In this document: one piece after another, positions 24,651 to 33,669 of the stretch
Layout of the letters: the number at the start of each line of letters is the position of its first letter
Position numbering within the stretch: the stretch's first letter is position 1
Assembly (NCBI GenBank): GCA_003513495.1
Contig: DOPM01000055.1
Coordinates: 1 to 64,000 of the forward strand
Source of the DNA: Desulfosporosinus sp.
GTDB lineage: Bacteria > Bacillota > Desulfitobacteriia > Desulfitobacteriales > Desulfitobacteriaceae
DNA: 64,000 nucleotides
Reading direction: 5' to 3'
The notes under the pieces: model-generated
Told to the model about the DNA's origin: nothing
Database searches by the model: none
Seen by the model: only the letters and a program-made list of their open reading frames with translations
Program-made: the position numbers and the translations under genes

Positions 24651-26597
24651 TTAATTTCCTGGGCAAACAAGTCCCAAAGCCTTACGTTTCTGAATAATAC
24701 GAGTAATCATTGTTTGAGCAGCCTGAATTGGATCTTCTTCATAAATTAGTTTTCCCCCAAAAAGTTCATCTGTAGTCACGGAAAACTCACCTTTGTTAGC
24801 TGTTAGAGCTTGTTCTACAAGCGGTGAACCTGTAATAGGGGCATTAACCCCGATGTGAACATCCACTCCCTGAGCAATAAAGAAGGTCCCAATGGATAAA
24901 GCTTTGGGGCTATGATTTTCAGGACTAGAGCCTGCCACGGGTAATTGTCTCACAGCAACGCCCATTCTATCTGCTAGGGCAACCAGCAAATTATCAATTC
25001 TAGAATTATCAACACAACTTCCCATATGAAGTGCCGGTGGTAAGGCCGGTAAACCGTTTGCTTGCCCCATGGCAGTCAGAACATTGGCTAGTTTTTCGCC
25101 GCAATAGTTTAATCCCTCGGGTGAGAGTAGCCCATTTTTCCCTAAGGAGTGAGCTGAACATCCAGAGGTAACGATTAAAACATTATTCCTCATAAGTTCT
25201 TTGGCCACTTCCGTATTGGCCCAGTCTTGTTTCACTTTAGGATTTGTGCATCCAACAATCGCAACAACACCTAAGATGTCACCTTTAGCGATAGCTTCTA
25301 TCAGGGGAAGTAAAGGATCCTCTCCATTTAAAGCAGCAAGAAGTTCCACAATCTGCTCTACGGAAAATCCTGCATAGGCTTCTACTGTACCTGACGGAAT
25401 CTGGACTTTGGATTGGTCTCTGTCCGGGTAATGGGCTAGAGCACGACGGACAATATCCTCTCCCATCCTATCTGCCTCTGCCGGTGTCCAATCCACATGG
25501 CTTGCTCCTTCCAACTTAATATTCGGCAATGTGGAAATAAGTTCTGTATGATAGCATTCCGCCACTTGAGCTAGACCTGGCATAATACATTGAGCATCTA
25601 CGACCATTGCTTCTAAGGCTCCTGTAATAATCGCCAATTCCTGACTCGAATAGTTTGTCGCTACAGAAACCCCTTGACGCATCAAAAGTTCATTGGCACT
25701 GCAACAAATGCCTACAATGTTAATTCCTTGAGCTCCTAGTGCTTTGGCCTCATTATTTAATTTACGGCTCCACTCCAGCACTTTTTCTGAGACCATTGGA
25801 ATATGTCCGTGAACGGCAATATTGACATAATCCTCTTTAATAACACCCATTCGGTATTGGGTTTTAACAAGCCGTGGTGTACCAAACAGAATATCCTGGA
25901 GATCGGTGGATAGATGCAATCCATCATATCCTTCAACTAATCCCATTTTCATGATTCCCAGCAAAAGGCTAACCGGATCACTCTCACAGCCCATAGCTGT
26001 TTTATTGATAGCATTGGCTATTTCTAAATGCGCATTGGAGGGCAATATATTCAACTTTTCCCAGGTTTTAATGGATTTATCTTGGGCCCGAAGCCTTAGC
26101 CAATGGGATACACCGGATTGCTGCTGAAAATCTTGTAAGGCAATTAAAGCAACTTCTTTGGCTAATTCATTTATTTCTACCCCATCAACTGTCAATCCCA
26201 GTTTCTTGCCAATACTGATAAGTTTTTCTTTACCCTTAATTTCATAAGCAGCTTTACCTTCAGCAGCCTCCAAAAGGGTGTGTAGTACTTCCCGAGCATG
26301 TTCTACGTGCGGAGTTGTGCCTTCCACAATCAGCGACAGTAAATTACGAGCCACAATCTGGTCTGCCGTAGCCCCGCAAACACCACGCTTTATCCCTTTA
26401 TTCCCATTAAAAGTTACTCGGCAGGGTCCCTGAAGACAACGGCGACAGCATACACCCGTTAATCCAAATTTACAATGAGGTTCTTGTTCCTTCGCCCTTT
26501 GAAAAGCAGTCTCAATTTTCTCCTGTTCCGCTTTCACTAATAATTCCTGCACCCCAGTATCTATTGTAAGATCAGTTATTAATACTTGTCTTGGCAT
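24651..26597 (-). CDS. cooS: Anaerobic Ni-Fe-S carbon monoxide dehydrogenase, catalytic subunit
   Basis: The 648-residue protein has the N-terminal cluster motifs (CKFGLTGVCCRRCLQGPCRV) for the D and B clusters. The C-cluster ligands are all visible: the histidine of VHGHIPMVSE, then GICCSANELL, DAQCIMPG, VGCTNPKVKQD, TSGCSAHSLGK and MGSCVDNSR. The catalytic lysine stretch SPKALSIGTFFIAQGVDVHIG is also present. It catalyses CO + H2O to CO2 with ferredoxin as acceptor. ATG 26597 follows AAGGAGGG. No cooF, hydrogenase or acetyl-CoA synthase genes are in the window, so the electron partner is unknown. Confidence 0.95.
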   Translation of the reverse strand: MPRQVLITDLTIDTGVQELLVKAEQEKIETAFQRAKEQEPHCKFGLTGVCCRRCLQGPCRVTFNGNKGIKRGVCGATADQIVARNLLSLIVEGTTPHVEHAREVLHTLLEAAEGKAAYEIKGKEKLISIGKKLGLTVDGVEINELAKEVALIALQDFQQQSGVSHWLRLRAQDKSIKTWEKLNILPSNAHLEIANAINKTAMGCESDPVSLLLGIMKMGLVEGYDGLHLSTDLQDILFGTPRLVKTQYRMGVIKEDYVNIAVHGHIPMVSEKVLEWSRKLNNEAKALGAQGINIVGICCSANELLMRQGVSVATNYSSQELAIITGALEAMVVDAQCIMPGLAQVAECYHTELISTLPNIKLEGASHVDWTPAEADRMGEDIVRRALAHYPDRDQSKVQIPSGTVEAYAGFSVEQIVELLAALNGEDPLLPLIEAIAKGDILGVVAIVGCTNPKVKQDWANTEVAKELMRNNVLIVTSGCSAHSLGKNGLLSPEGLNYCGEKLANVLTAMGQANGLPALPPALHMGSCVDNSRIDNLLVALADRMGVAVRQLPVAGSSPENHSPKALSIGTFFIAQGVDVHIGVNAPITGSPLVEQALTANKGEFSVTTDELFGGKLIYEEDPIQAAQTMITRIIQKRKALGLVCPGN

Positions 26598-26667
26598 CTT
26601 AAGACCCTCCTTATCTAAAAAGTTTCTCTTCTCTGACAATATCTTAAGACATCATAAATAAAAAAAC

Positions 26668-26683
26668 CATCAAATATCTGACA
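26668..26683 (-). promoter_or_regulatory. Candidate CooA/CRP-type site upstream of cooS
   Basis: On the minus strand TGTCA-N6-TGATG lies 71 bases before the cooS start. It resembles the TGTCA-N6-(T/C)GACA dyad bound by CooA and other CRP/FNR proteins, with the right half-site imperfect. The neighbouring CooA-like gene makes it a plausible target; this is inference. Confidence 0.4.
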
Positions 26684-26709
26684 GTTTTCTTACTCTTTCG
26701 ACATGTAAA

Positions 26710-27375
26710 TTATTCTGTTCTTCCTCCCAATTCATGCAATTTAAGCATGTCTAGTAAGAACATTGTTTTGCGATTTCGTCTTATAATCCCATCTTTTTCC
26801 CATCGATTCAAGAGCATCGAAGTGGTTTGTCGAGAACTCCCAACGGCTAGGGCAATATCTTCCACGGATAAACCTAGATCTATAAACATTCCTTCTTGTT
26901 CAACAACCCCTTTATCTTTGGATGCATCCAGTAAAAACCGAGCAAGACGTTTATCGATATCAAGGAACGCCAGATTCTCAATGATACGAAGTGTATTCCC
27001 CAAACTATCTCCTAAGGCCTTAACCATACTAATGAGTATGGTAGGGTTATTAAGCATAAAAAGATGAAAAGCCTCAGCATTTATAGCCAAAATCTTAGTG
27101 GCCTCTCTCGCTTCAGCAAAAGTCTTTGAATGACTACTATAAATATCACCTTGTTCCAAAAAGGCGATTGTAAATTCTTTTCCATCTGGATAGGCGAGGT
27201 AAATGCGCACCTTACCTTCTAGTACAATCATGATGAAATTATCCTTGCCATTGGGTTCAAAGATACGCTTATTTTTCTTATAATTTCTTTCATGAGCACT
27301 ATTCTGAAGAATTTCCACTTGTTCATTGCTTAAAGTTCTTAAAAGCGGGATTTTTCTCAGTTCATTTATATTCAT
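26710..27375 (-). CDS. cooA: CooA-like CRP/FNR regulator, probable heme-based CO sensor
   Basis: The N-terminal cyclic-nucleotide-fold domain (about 10-120) carries GDIYSSHSKTFAEA. The histidine, residue 82 counted from ATG 27375, aligns with the proximal heme ligand of CooA (GDMFCMHSG in Rhodospirillum; His82 in Carboxydothermus, from memory). A long dimer helix and a helix-turn-helix (LSVEDIALAVGSSRQTTSMLLNRWEKDG) follow. No FNR-type N-terminal cysteine cluster is present. It lies just upstream of cooS-cooC on the same strand. ATG 27375 follows AGGAG. A different ligand cannot be excluded. Confidence 0.75.
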   Translation of the reverse strand: MNINELRKIPLLRTLSNEQVEILQNSAHERNYKKNKRIFEPNGKDNFIMIVLEGKVRIYLAYPDGKEFTIAFLEQGDIYSSHSKTFAEAREATKILAINAEAFHLFMLNNPTILISMVKALGDSLGNTLRIIENLAFLDIDKRLARFLLDASKDKGVVEQEGMFIDLGLSVEDIALAVGSSRQTTSMLLNRWEKDGIIRRNRKTMFLLDMLKLHELGGRTE

Positions 27376-27475
27376 AATAGACAGAACTCCTAGCACATTT
27401 GATTTTCCTCACTGAATCACAGGAGTAAGTGAGAGCATGTTGGCCGTTGCTCTACATCTCATAGGTTTCTAGAGG

Positions 27476-28277
27476 TTAAGAGGGTATAACATTAATAATC
27501 TTATGGTAATCTCTAGCATAAGTCATTCTCTGAATATCCAGTGCAAGATCTTCTCCAACCCCTAAAAAACGGAGTGTTCTTGTGTGAATAATACTTCCAT
27601 CCATTAACTTATCATAATGATCATTAGTCGTTTCTTCAAGGGGTACTTTCACACCATCTATCATTAGATATAACTTCGTTAGGACTAAGCTTTCTTCACT
27701 ACTTATAGTAATAAATGTTTCATCTTGGGTCTGTGAAATTTCATGGACCTCTACTCTTTGATCAAGGATTTTCAAAATCTGATTTTTTTGAGTAATATCT
27801 AGGCTAAATCTATCATTTACATCATGATCGGCGGCAAAACTTACAACCTCAATTTGTAACTGCTTTAAATCTAAGGGTAAGGCATCGAAATCACTATGAA
27901 ACTTAATCCCCTTAAGATCTGTACTTATTCCCCATCCTTGCTGAGTAACTTCATTTCCATCAGCAATCAGTTAAACTTAGATTCCTTTCGAAAGGTAATG
28001 GTGGTTTAAAGCTTGATATATTCTTAATCTTAGTATTATCCTTGCTAATCTCACCTTGAGAATTCTGATGACTATAATCTCCCCAAAAAGCCTTAACAGA
28101 CATAAATGGGGTAATATTGTGATCGTTAACATGACTGGTTGGATCATCGATAGTGTAAAACAGCAAAAGCTGATTTTCATCCAGCATAACATAGTCTAGA
28201 GTAAGTGATACTCCGTTGCTAAAGGTATGGGTTTTCCCGATAGTCTGTCCTTTATCAAGTTCATTTAACTGTTGCAA
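27476..28277 (-). pseudogene. Broken anti-sigma factor-like gene (DUF4179/DUF5643 type)
   Basis: The first part reads LNELDKGQTIGKTHTFSNGV..LTLDYVMLDENQLLLFYTI and stops at 27960. The same protein continues in another frame (IADGNEVTQQGWGISTDLKGI ... down to DQRVEVHEIS and DYHKIINVIPS) and ends at 27476. One extra base near 27971 explains the shift. The N-terminal region with the sigma-binding segment and membrane helix expected in DUF4179 proteins is missing altogether: the remaining part begins right where the sigma factor gene breaks off. It cannot encode a working anti-sigma factor. Confidence 0.75.
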
Positions 28278-28738
28278 AGGGTTCCCAAAGGAATTTTTAA
28301 AACTGTAGCAATGGATTCATAATCCATATCTAGATAATAGCGCAGTTTTAGAACCTCTTGATATTTTTGATTGAGCCCCAACAAATGACTTTCCAGAATA
28401 ATTTGATCTTCCCTGGCTCCAAAGGATTCTTCATAGGAACCCTCACGAAGATTATTGAGTGACAGAACCTTGCTATTTTTTCGCAAATGATTCTTACAGC
28501 AATTTACTAAGATGGTTTTACTCCAACTGTAAAAGGCATGTTCATCTTTCAACTTCTTAATGTTTTCATAAACCTTCAGAATCATGTCTTCGGTAATATC
28601 CAAGGCATCATCATGATTTTTCATATAAACGTAGGCCAATCGATAATAATCCTGTTTCTCTCTCACGATTAGCTTAATTAACATTTCTTTATCACCGGCC
28701 TTGGCACGTTTTACCATTTCAATAATTTCCTGGTCCAC
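28265..28738 (-). pseudogene. ECF sigma factor truncated in region 4
   Basis: Region 2 (YRLAYVYMKNHDDALDITEDMILKVYENI, about 32-60) and most of region 4 (YREVLKLRYYLDMDYESIATVLKIPLGT, about 126-153) of an ECF sigma factor are clear. Where VKSRI...R is expected after IPLGT, the frame reads LCNS and stops. The last helix of the -35 recognition fold is therefore lost, and the DNA runs directly into the middle of an anti-sigma gene. An in-frame-length deletion of the intervening DNA is the simplest explanation. Activity is doubtful. Confidence 0.7.
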
Positions 28739-29026
28739 CCCATCACCTCACTTCTATACCTAAGAGTTTTAATACGAATAAAAAGTTCATTTTTATTCTA
28801 CTAGTATTTCTTTTAAGTATTTAAGTTAAAGACGTTAATACTCCTTAGTTACATTAATAAAAGGAGCTGTCCGCCATACGGTTCCGAGTTTCACATCAAG
28901 GTAATCCTTCTAAAAATAAGTAAAAATATATAATTACGCCGTCAGAAATAAGTTGTCTAGAACCGTCTATTAGTTTAAGAGCATATTCTAGGCAGGAACA
29001 AGCCAATTAAAGAAAGGGTGAAAAGT
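28739..29026. other. Intergenic region, no gene seen
   Basis: This divergent region between the truncated sigma gene and the lipoprotein gene is AT-rich and contains no recognisable gene, RNA or repeat. It presumably holds the two promoters, but no consensus boxes stand out. Confidence 0.5.
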
Positions 29027-29785
29027 ATGAAATTCTGTTTAAAACTTGTTTGGGTGCTAGTGATTCTACTTGTAACTACCGGTTGTAATAACGGTTCATC
29101 CACTTCAGACAATAACAACCAGACTCCTACAGTTATAAATGACCAACAACCAATTTCAAATTCTAACCAAACAAATATCAAAACTGAAACGGGGCGTTAC
29201 AACGGACAAATTGATGCTAATTCCATCGAGGTTAATAGTTCTAACGTACCAGAGGAAATAGCACCAGAAGTATATAGGCTGAGTGAATCCTTAAAAGCGA
29301 CCTTTGATACTTTCAAACTTAACTCTGGAGATACAGTTAAGCTAAATTACAAGCTGAACGAGGCTGGTCAAAAAGTAATCGAAGAATTAACAATTCTTAA
29401 TCGATCTTCACAAAATCCTCAACCACCATCTACCCCGAAAAATCCAACCCAAACTAAAATTGATACAGGTCGATATGTTGGGCAAATAGACAATAATTCA
29501 ATCGAGATACTCATTAGCGGTGTTCCCGAAGAACTATCTGCTAAGGCCTTTAAACTAAGTGACTCGGTTAAAGCTAATTTCCACACCTATGCTCTTCAAA
29601 AGAATGATCAAGTAAAGATCACTTTTATTCCTCAGAATGAAGGGCAACCAATTATTACAAAAATCGAAAAACTTACGTATAGTACCTTTCCTAGTAGGAC
29701 ACTAACCTATATAGGTTACACCATTAGCTCAGAACACCATGGAACCCCATGGTTAAAACAACGAAAAACTACCTCGTCAAGGTAG
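29027..29785 (+). CDS. Lipoprotein with two repeated domains
   Basis: A signal peptide ends with the lipobox VTTGC near residue 20, followed by an Asn/Ser/Thr/Gln-rich linker. Two homologous domains follow: TGRYNGQIDANSIEV..SNVPEEIAPEVYRLSES (about 52-120) and TGRYVGQIDNNSIEI..SGVPEELSAKAFKLSDS (about 145-215). I do not recognise the domain; it looks like a small beta-rich extracellular fold. The last 30 residues are low in similarity, and the stop codon sits inside a terminator stem, which suggests a shifted or extended 3' end. ATG 29027 is preferred (AAGGG upstream) to GTG 29018. Confidence 0.7.
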   Translation: MKFCLKLVWVLVILLVTTGCNNGSSTSDNNNQTPTVINDQQPISNSNQTNIKTETGRYNGQIDANSIEVNSSNVPEEIAPEVYRLSESLKATFDTFKLNSGDTVKLNYKLNEAGQKVIEELTILNRSSQNPQPPSTPKNPTQTKIDTGRYVGQIDNNSIEILISGVPEELSAKAFKLSDSVKANFHTYALQKNDQVKITFIPQNEGQPIITKIEKLTYSTFPSRTLTYIGYTISSEHHGTPWLKQRKTTSSR

Positions 29786-29796
29786 TTTTCGTTGTT
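29757..29796 (+). terminator. Terminator overlapping the end of the lipoprotein gene
   Basis: AACAACGAAAAACTACCT and AGGTAGTTTTCGTTGTT pair over 17 bases with one bulge around a five-base loop. The TAG stop of the lipoprotein (29783-29785) lies inside the right arm, so the last codons are part of the terminator. On the minus strand it could equally end transcription of the GNAT gene. Confidence 0.75.
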
Positions 29797-29827
29797 ACAG
29801 GTTTTAACTTATGTTTCAATCGGAAAA

Positions 29828-30151
29828 CTAATGCCTTCCATCAATCCTGCATGCCACGGCTTGATCACGAGCATCCTCGGAAAGGATATCCGAATACTGT
29901 TTCTCATGTCGCTTAAGCCAAATATTAGCATATGAACAGGTAGCTGTAGCTTTAAACCCTGCTTTTCTAAAGTACTCAGCTACTACTGCCATCATCTCCC
30001 CAGCTACCCCCTGACCTCTCAAAATGGGATTAACATAGGTATGATCTATATTCACCTCTCCATTTTCTTTACGAACAAAAGTAGTCTCACACATCAATTC
30101 TCCTTTTTCATCGGTACTGTAAATTCGTCCATTTTCATAGTTCCAATTCAT
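29828..30151 (-). CDS. Small GNAT acetyltransferase (YjdJ type)
   Basis: The 107-residue protein has the core of the compact GNAT family PF14542: NGEVNIDHTYVNPILRGQGVAGEMMAVVAEYFRKAG, with the acetyl-CoA loop RGQGVA, and then A.CSYANIWLKRH. Length is normal for these single-domain enzymes, whose substrates are mostly unknown. It is a single-gene unit. Confidence 0.85.
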   Translation of the reverse strand: MNWNYENGRIYSTDEKGELMCETTFVRKENGEVNIDHTYVNPILRGQGVAGEMMAVVAEYFRKAGFKATATCSYANIWLKRHEKQYSDILSEDARDQAVACRIDGRH

Positions 30152-30246
30152 GCTTTTCCACCTCGAATTTTATGACTTATACCTTAGTTCAAACATATAG
30201 CATTAAGAGCACCGCCATAGAAGAATTGTGCATCAGGCTTTGGGAA

Positions 30247-30504
30247 TTATCCAAGTTTGCTGTTAGGCAGTAAATGACTGAAATTTTCAGCAAACTGCAT
30301 TACAACGGTTTGTACTTCCTCCAACTTTTCTGGCTTTAGCAAAGCTATCATTTTAGGAAGAAACTGCACGATATCATCCTGTGTAAAATTCCCTTCTGTC
30401 AGCTTCTTAAAGTTTTCAACGAGTAATACTTTTGCTTCCTCAACCTTGTCTTCTTTTACTCTTTCTAGAATAAAACTTAAAAATTGTTCCTGTCCTTGAT
30501 TCAT
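30247..30504 (-). CDS. Small helical hypothetical protein
   Basis: The protein (85 residues from ATG 30504, behind GGAGG) is charged and almost fully helical by appearance: QFLSFILERVKEDKVEEAKVLLVENFKKL, then FLPKMIALLKPEKLEEVQTVVMQFAENF. No cysteines or membrane segments. I do not recognise a named family. The region just upstream to 30711 has no further convincing gene. Confidence 0.65.
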   Translation of the reverse strand: MNQGQEQFLSFILERVKEDKVEEAKVLLVENFKKLTEGNFTQDDIVQFLPKMIALLKPEKLEEVQTVVMQFAENFSHLLPNSKLG

Positions 30505-30711
30505 AATAACCTCCATTAAGCTTTATAACATCCCATAGTATATCACAAATTATTAGTATGTTCACCGCTTGGTGGTAATCGACTTCCCCTAAAAAAATAT
30601 GCCCAATTGCACTCCGCGTCAGTTTTACTTCCACAACTGCGTCTATTAAATGGAGTGGCTTAAATAGTCTTTTCATTGGAGTTGCAATTGGTATGTTGAG
30701 GAGGTAATAGA

Positions 30712-32829
30712 ATGAAGAAAGCTTGGTTTTTAGTTGTTTTGCTCACGGTGTTTGTCCTTGTCACTTTGCCTAAGCTAGGTAAAGCAACTAACGAAGAGGT
30801 AACGGTAACCCAGGAACAAAGTCTACCCACAGTCGAAACTGCCGAAAATCTGCGCAGTCTCTTAAAGGAGTCGCAGAGTTCCAGAGCATTAATGGGACAA
30901 GGGAGACTCTATGCTACTGACGTGATGTTGGGGGCTGTCAATAAATCCGTTCAAACAGCAGAAGCATCAGCACCCCCTTCATCCAATTATGACATGGCGG
31001 GAAGTTCTGATCATTCAACCACAAATCTTCAAGTGGAGGGTGTGGATGAAGCCGATATTATTAAAAACGATGGTCAATACATCTATCAAGTAAACAATCA
31101 GGAGCTGATTGTTACTCAGGCTTATCCTGCAGATCAGATGAAAGTAATCAGCTGTATAGTCTTTAAAGAGGGAGAATTTACACCCCAGGAGCTCTATGTG
31201 GATGATCATTATTTAGTCGTAATAGGCAATACTTCTTATTCGGAAACCTCCAATCCTGATACTCCAAAGGTTCAACCTCAAGCTCAGGATGTTTCTCAAG
31301 TACAAATATATCCCCCTGTCTGGGCTAGATTTGCCTCCAAAGCAATCATCTATGACCTAGCTGATAAAACCAATCTGAAGCAGTTGCGTGAAGTCGAACT
31401 GGACGGGGACTATGTTTCTTCCCGTAAAATCGGTTCGAACCTTTATATAATCGCCAACAAATATTTGGACACTTATCGGATTATGGAACAAGGTGCAGAA
31501 CCACTACTCCCTAGTTATTGTGATACTGCCGGCAAAGGGGATTATAAAACCATAGACTATAAAGACATCCGTTACTTCCCACAATCAATCGAAGCCAATT
31601 ATTTGCTGATAGCTGCTCTTGATCTGGATCAAAGGGATAAGGAAATGCAGGTTGCAGCTTATCTGGGTTCAGGTCAGGCTATCTATGCTTCTGCCTCCAA
31701 TCTCTATGTGGCAGTAACCCAATACCAGCAGGTTCATCAACCTAACCCCGATCTGCCTTCACCTGAATCCTCAGCAAAAGCCCAGTCGGCGTCTAGTAAC
31801 TCTTCTAATTCCTCCCCGACTATAGCGCCTAAAAAAATAATACCGAGTTCCTTTAAAATAACAACGGCTCTCTATAAATTCGGACTGGCTCAAGGCGAAA
31901 CCACCTATAAAGCTAAAGGCGAAGTACCTGGTACCATTCTTAACCAATTTGCGATGGATGAAGATAAGGACTACTTAAGGATTGCTACTACTACCGGTCA
32001 GATTTGGCGAACGGATGAGCTTACCTCTAAAAATAATGTCTATGTCCTTGATGAAAACCTCCAACTGACAGGTAAGATCGAGGATATTGCGCCCGGCGAG
32101 AAGATCTATTCCGTCCGATTTATTGGAGATCGCGGCTACTTAGTAACCTTTAAAAATGTCGACCCCTTCTTTGTCCTGGACCTTAAAGACCCGGCGGCTC
32201 CGACAATTTTGGGTGCTTTGAAAATCCCGGGATACAGTGATTATCTCCACCCTTATGATGAGAATCATATTATTGGCTTCGGCAAAGAAACCATTGAACT
32301 AAGCCAAAACACTGGTCAAGGCATCCTTCCTGGTGAACCAGGGGGATCGACGGCCTTTTACCAAGGGCTTAAGCTTGCAGTCTTTGATGTAACGGATGTT
32401 GCTCATCCTGTCGAGAAGTTTAAGACGACTATCGGCGACCGCGGAACGGATTCCGAAGTGCTTCGCAACCACAAGGCCTTGCTATTTGATAAGGAAAGAG
32501 GGATTCTATCCTTCCCCGTTACCCTTATGGAAGTTGCCAATCCAGGTGGCAACACTTCAAGAAACGGCTTCCCCGACTATGGGCAATTTACCTATCAGGG
32601 TGCCTACGTTTATCATTTTGATCTAGTCAACGGCTTCACCTTAAGAGGCAAAATAACCCATCTTAAGAAAGAGGACATCTTAAAATCCGGTCAGTATTAT
32701 CTGAACAGCTCTAAGGCCATAGGACGGATTATTTTCATCAAAGACACTTTCTATACCCTTTCCAAAGCCATGATTAAAGCCAATGATCTTACGTCACTAC
32801 GAGAAAAGAACAGCCTACTTCTAAAATAG
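30712..32829 (+). CDS. Secreted beta-propeller domain protein
   Basis: The 705-residue protein has an N-terminal signal peptide (about residues 1-25) and a large C-terminal Beta_propel (PF09826) region. The hallmark TTNLQVEGVDEADIIKNDG occurs near residue 103, followed by repeated blade elements such as YVLDENLQLTGKIEDIAPGEKIYSVRFIGDRGYLVTF and DLKDPAAPTILGALKIPGYSDYLHPYDENHIIGFG. A Ser/Pro-rich linker (about 345-375) interrupts the propeller. Proteins of this family are extracytoplasmic with no known enzymatic role. GAGGAGG precedes the ATG. Confidence 0.85.
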   Translation: MKKAWFLVVLLTVFVLVTLPKLGKATNEEVTVTQEQSLPTVETAENLRSLLKESQSSRALMGQGRLYATDVMLGAVNKSVQTAEASAPPSSNYDMAGSSDHSTTNLQVEGVDEADIIKNDGQYIYQVNNQELIVTQAYPADQMKVISCIVFKEGEFTPQELYVDDHYLVVIGNTSYSETSNPDTPKVQPQAQDVSQVQIYPPVWARFASKAIIYDLADKTNLKQLREVELDGDYVSSRKIGSNLYIIANKYLDTYRIMEQGAEPLLPSYCDTAGKGDYKTIDYKDIRYFPQSIEANYLLIAALDLDQRDKEMQVAAYLGSGQAIYASASNLYVAVTQYQQVHQPNPDLPSPESSAKAQSASSNSSNSSPTIAPKKIIPSSFKITTALYKFGLAQGETTYKAKGEVPGTILNQFAMDEDKDYLRIATTTGQIWRTDELTSKNNVYVLDENLQLTGKIEDIAPGEKIYSVRFIGDRGYLVTFKNVDPFFVLDLKDPAAPTILGALKIPGYSDYLHPYDENHIIGFGKETIELSQNTGQGILPGEPGGSTAFYQGLKLAVFDVTDVAHPVEKFKTTIGDRGTDSEVLRNHKALLFDKERGILSFPVTLMEVANPGGNTSRNGFPDYGQFTYQGAYVYHFDLVNGFTLRGKITHLKKEDILKSGQYYLNSSKAIGRIIFIKDTFYTLSKAMIKANDLTSLREKNSLLLK

Positions 32830-32877
32830 TCTTGATTCACTTCGACAAGGTAAATTTAGGAATAGTATAAGTAGAGA

Positions 32878-32906
32878 AAGGGACTAGGTTCTTGACCTAG
32901 TCCCTT
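32878..32906. terminator. Hairpin between convergent genes
   Basis: AAGGGACTAGGT and ACCTAGTCCCTT form a perfect 12-bp stem with a five-base loop, between the beta-propeller gene (plus) and the MetH-activation-like gene (minus). A T-run is weak on both sides, but the position fits a shared terminator. Confidence 0.7.
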
Positions 32907-32931
32907 CGCTATTGAAGAGTTTTTAAGTAGG

Positions 32932-33669
32932 TTATTTGTACATGCTTTCATACATTTTTGGATCATAAACTGCCTTTCTATTGGGACATTCCCTTGAACA
33001 TAATATACAATTCTCGTACGTATCGTTGGGAAACCAAATACCGGAAATTGATTTCATCGGTATTATTAAAGAACTATCTGTCAGCTCAGCACCAATTAGT
33101 TCTTTGACATCCCCAATAATTTCAAACAACTTCCGCTGTTCCTGAATATTCCAGTCTATAACGGAACCTGGGTTCATTTGGGCAATGGCCTCTATTTGAT
33201 ATTTTTCTTTTAAGTGAACCTCCAATGCCTCTTTTGCCAAACGCATGGCTTTTTCAGCCAAGGCGTTTGCCCAAAAGTTTATTAGCATATCATCAAACGA
33301 ATTAGCCCATTCCGATAGTTCCTTACCACATGTAACAATAGCTGGAAAGAATTCACTAATCCCTTTCAAATTAACCTTAACAACTCGACTATTTAATTTA
33401 GCCCCTTCAACCACCACATAATTGTCCCCACTTGATTCCAGAACTGTCTTTTTATATACTGCCTTGGGTCTAGCGATAGCGGAAGCCTGTTCAACTAGTC
33501 GTTTAAACTCGTTGAAATAAAAACTATTAACGTGCAGCTCATTCACAAGGCTTTGTAAATCTGCTTCAAAGTAAATATTATCCAGAACAACTGGTTCCAT
33601 CTTAAGTACCTCGCTGATGTTTTTTTCATTTAATACGTTTTTGACCGAAGCTAAATCAACCACCTGCAA
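32932..33669 (-). CDS. MetH activation-domain-like protein with C-terminal cysteines
   Basis: The 245-residue protein resembles the AdoMet-binding reactivation domain of B12-dependent methionine synthase (PF02965), seen in FPAIVTCGKELSEW, ALAEKAMRLAKEALEVHLKEKY and MNPGSVIDWNIQEQRKLFEIIGDV. The C-terminus has CILCSRECPNRKAVYD, a cysteine cluster that could bind an Fe-S centre. Stand-alone relatives accompany corrinoid methyltransferase systems. Here it overlaps the MoaD-like gene and closes the betaine/hydroxyproline cluster, so a role in corrinoid reactivation is possible but inferred. The start codon is TTG 33669 or GTG 33663 and is uncertain. Confidence 0.7.
   Translation of the reverse strand: MQVVDLASVKNVLNEKNISEVLKMEPVVLDNIYFEADLQSLVNELHVNSFYFNEFKRLVEQASAIARPKAVYKKTVLESSGDNYVVVEGAKLNSRVVKVNLKGISEFFPAIVTCGKELSEWANSFDDMLINFWANALAEKAMRLAKEALEVHLKEKYQIEAIAQMNPGSVIDWNIQEQRKLFEIIGDVKELIGAELTDSSLIIPMKSISGIWFPNDTYENCILCSRECPNRKAVYDPKMYESMYK

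Noticed and set aside
28265..28738. Intact ECF sigma factor
   Set aside because: The protein ends within region 4 without the last recognition helix, and the following DNA is anti-sigma sequence, so an intact gene is unlikely.
30440..30676. Minus-strand frame of 78 codons upstream of the small helical gene
   Set aside because: It overlaps the start of that gene, has no ribosome binding site and no recognisable pattern after the first 40 codons.
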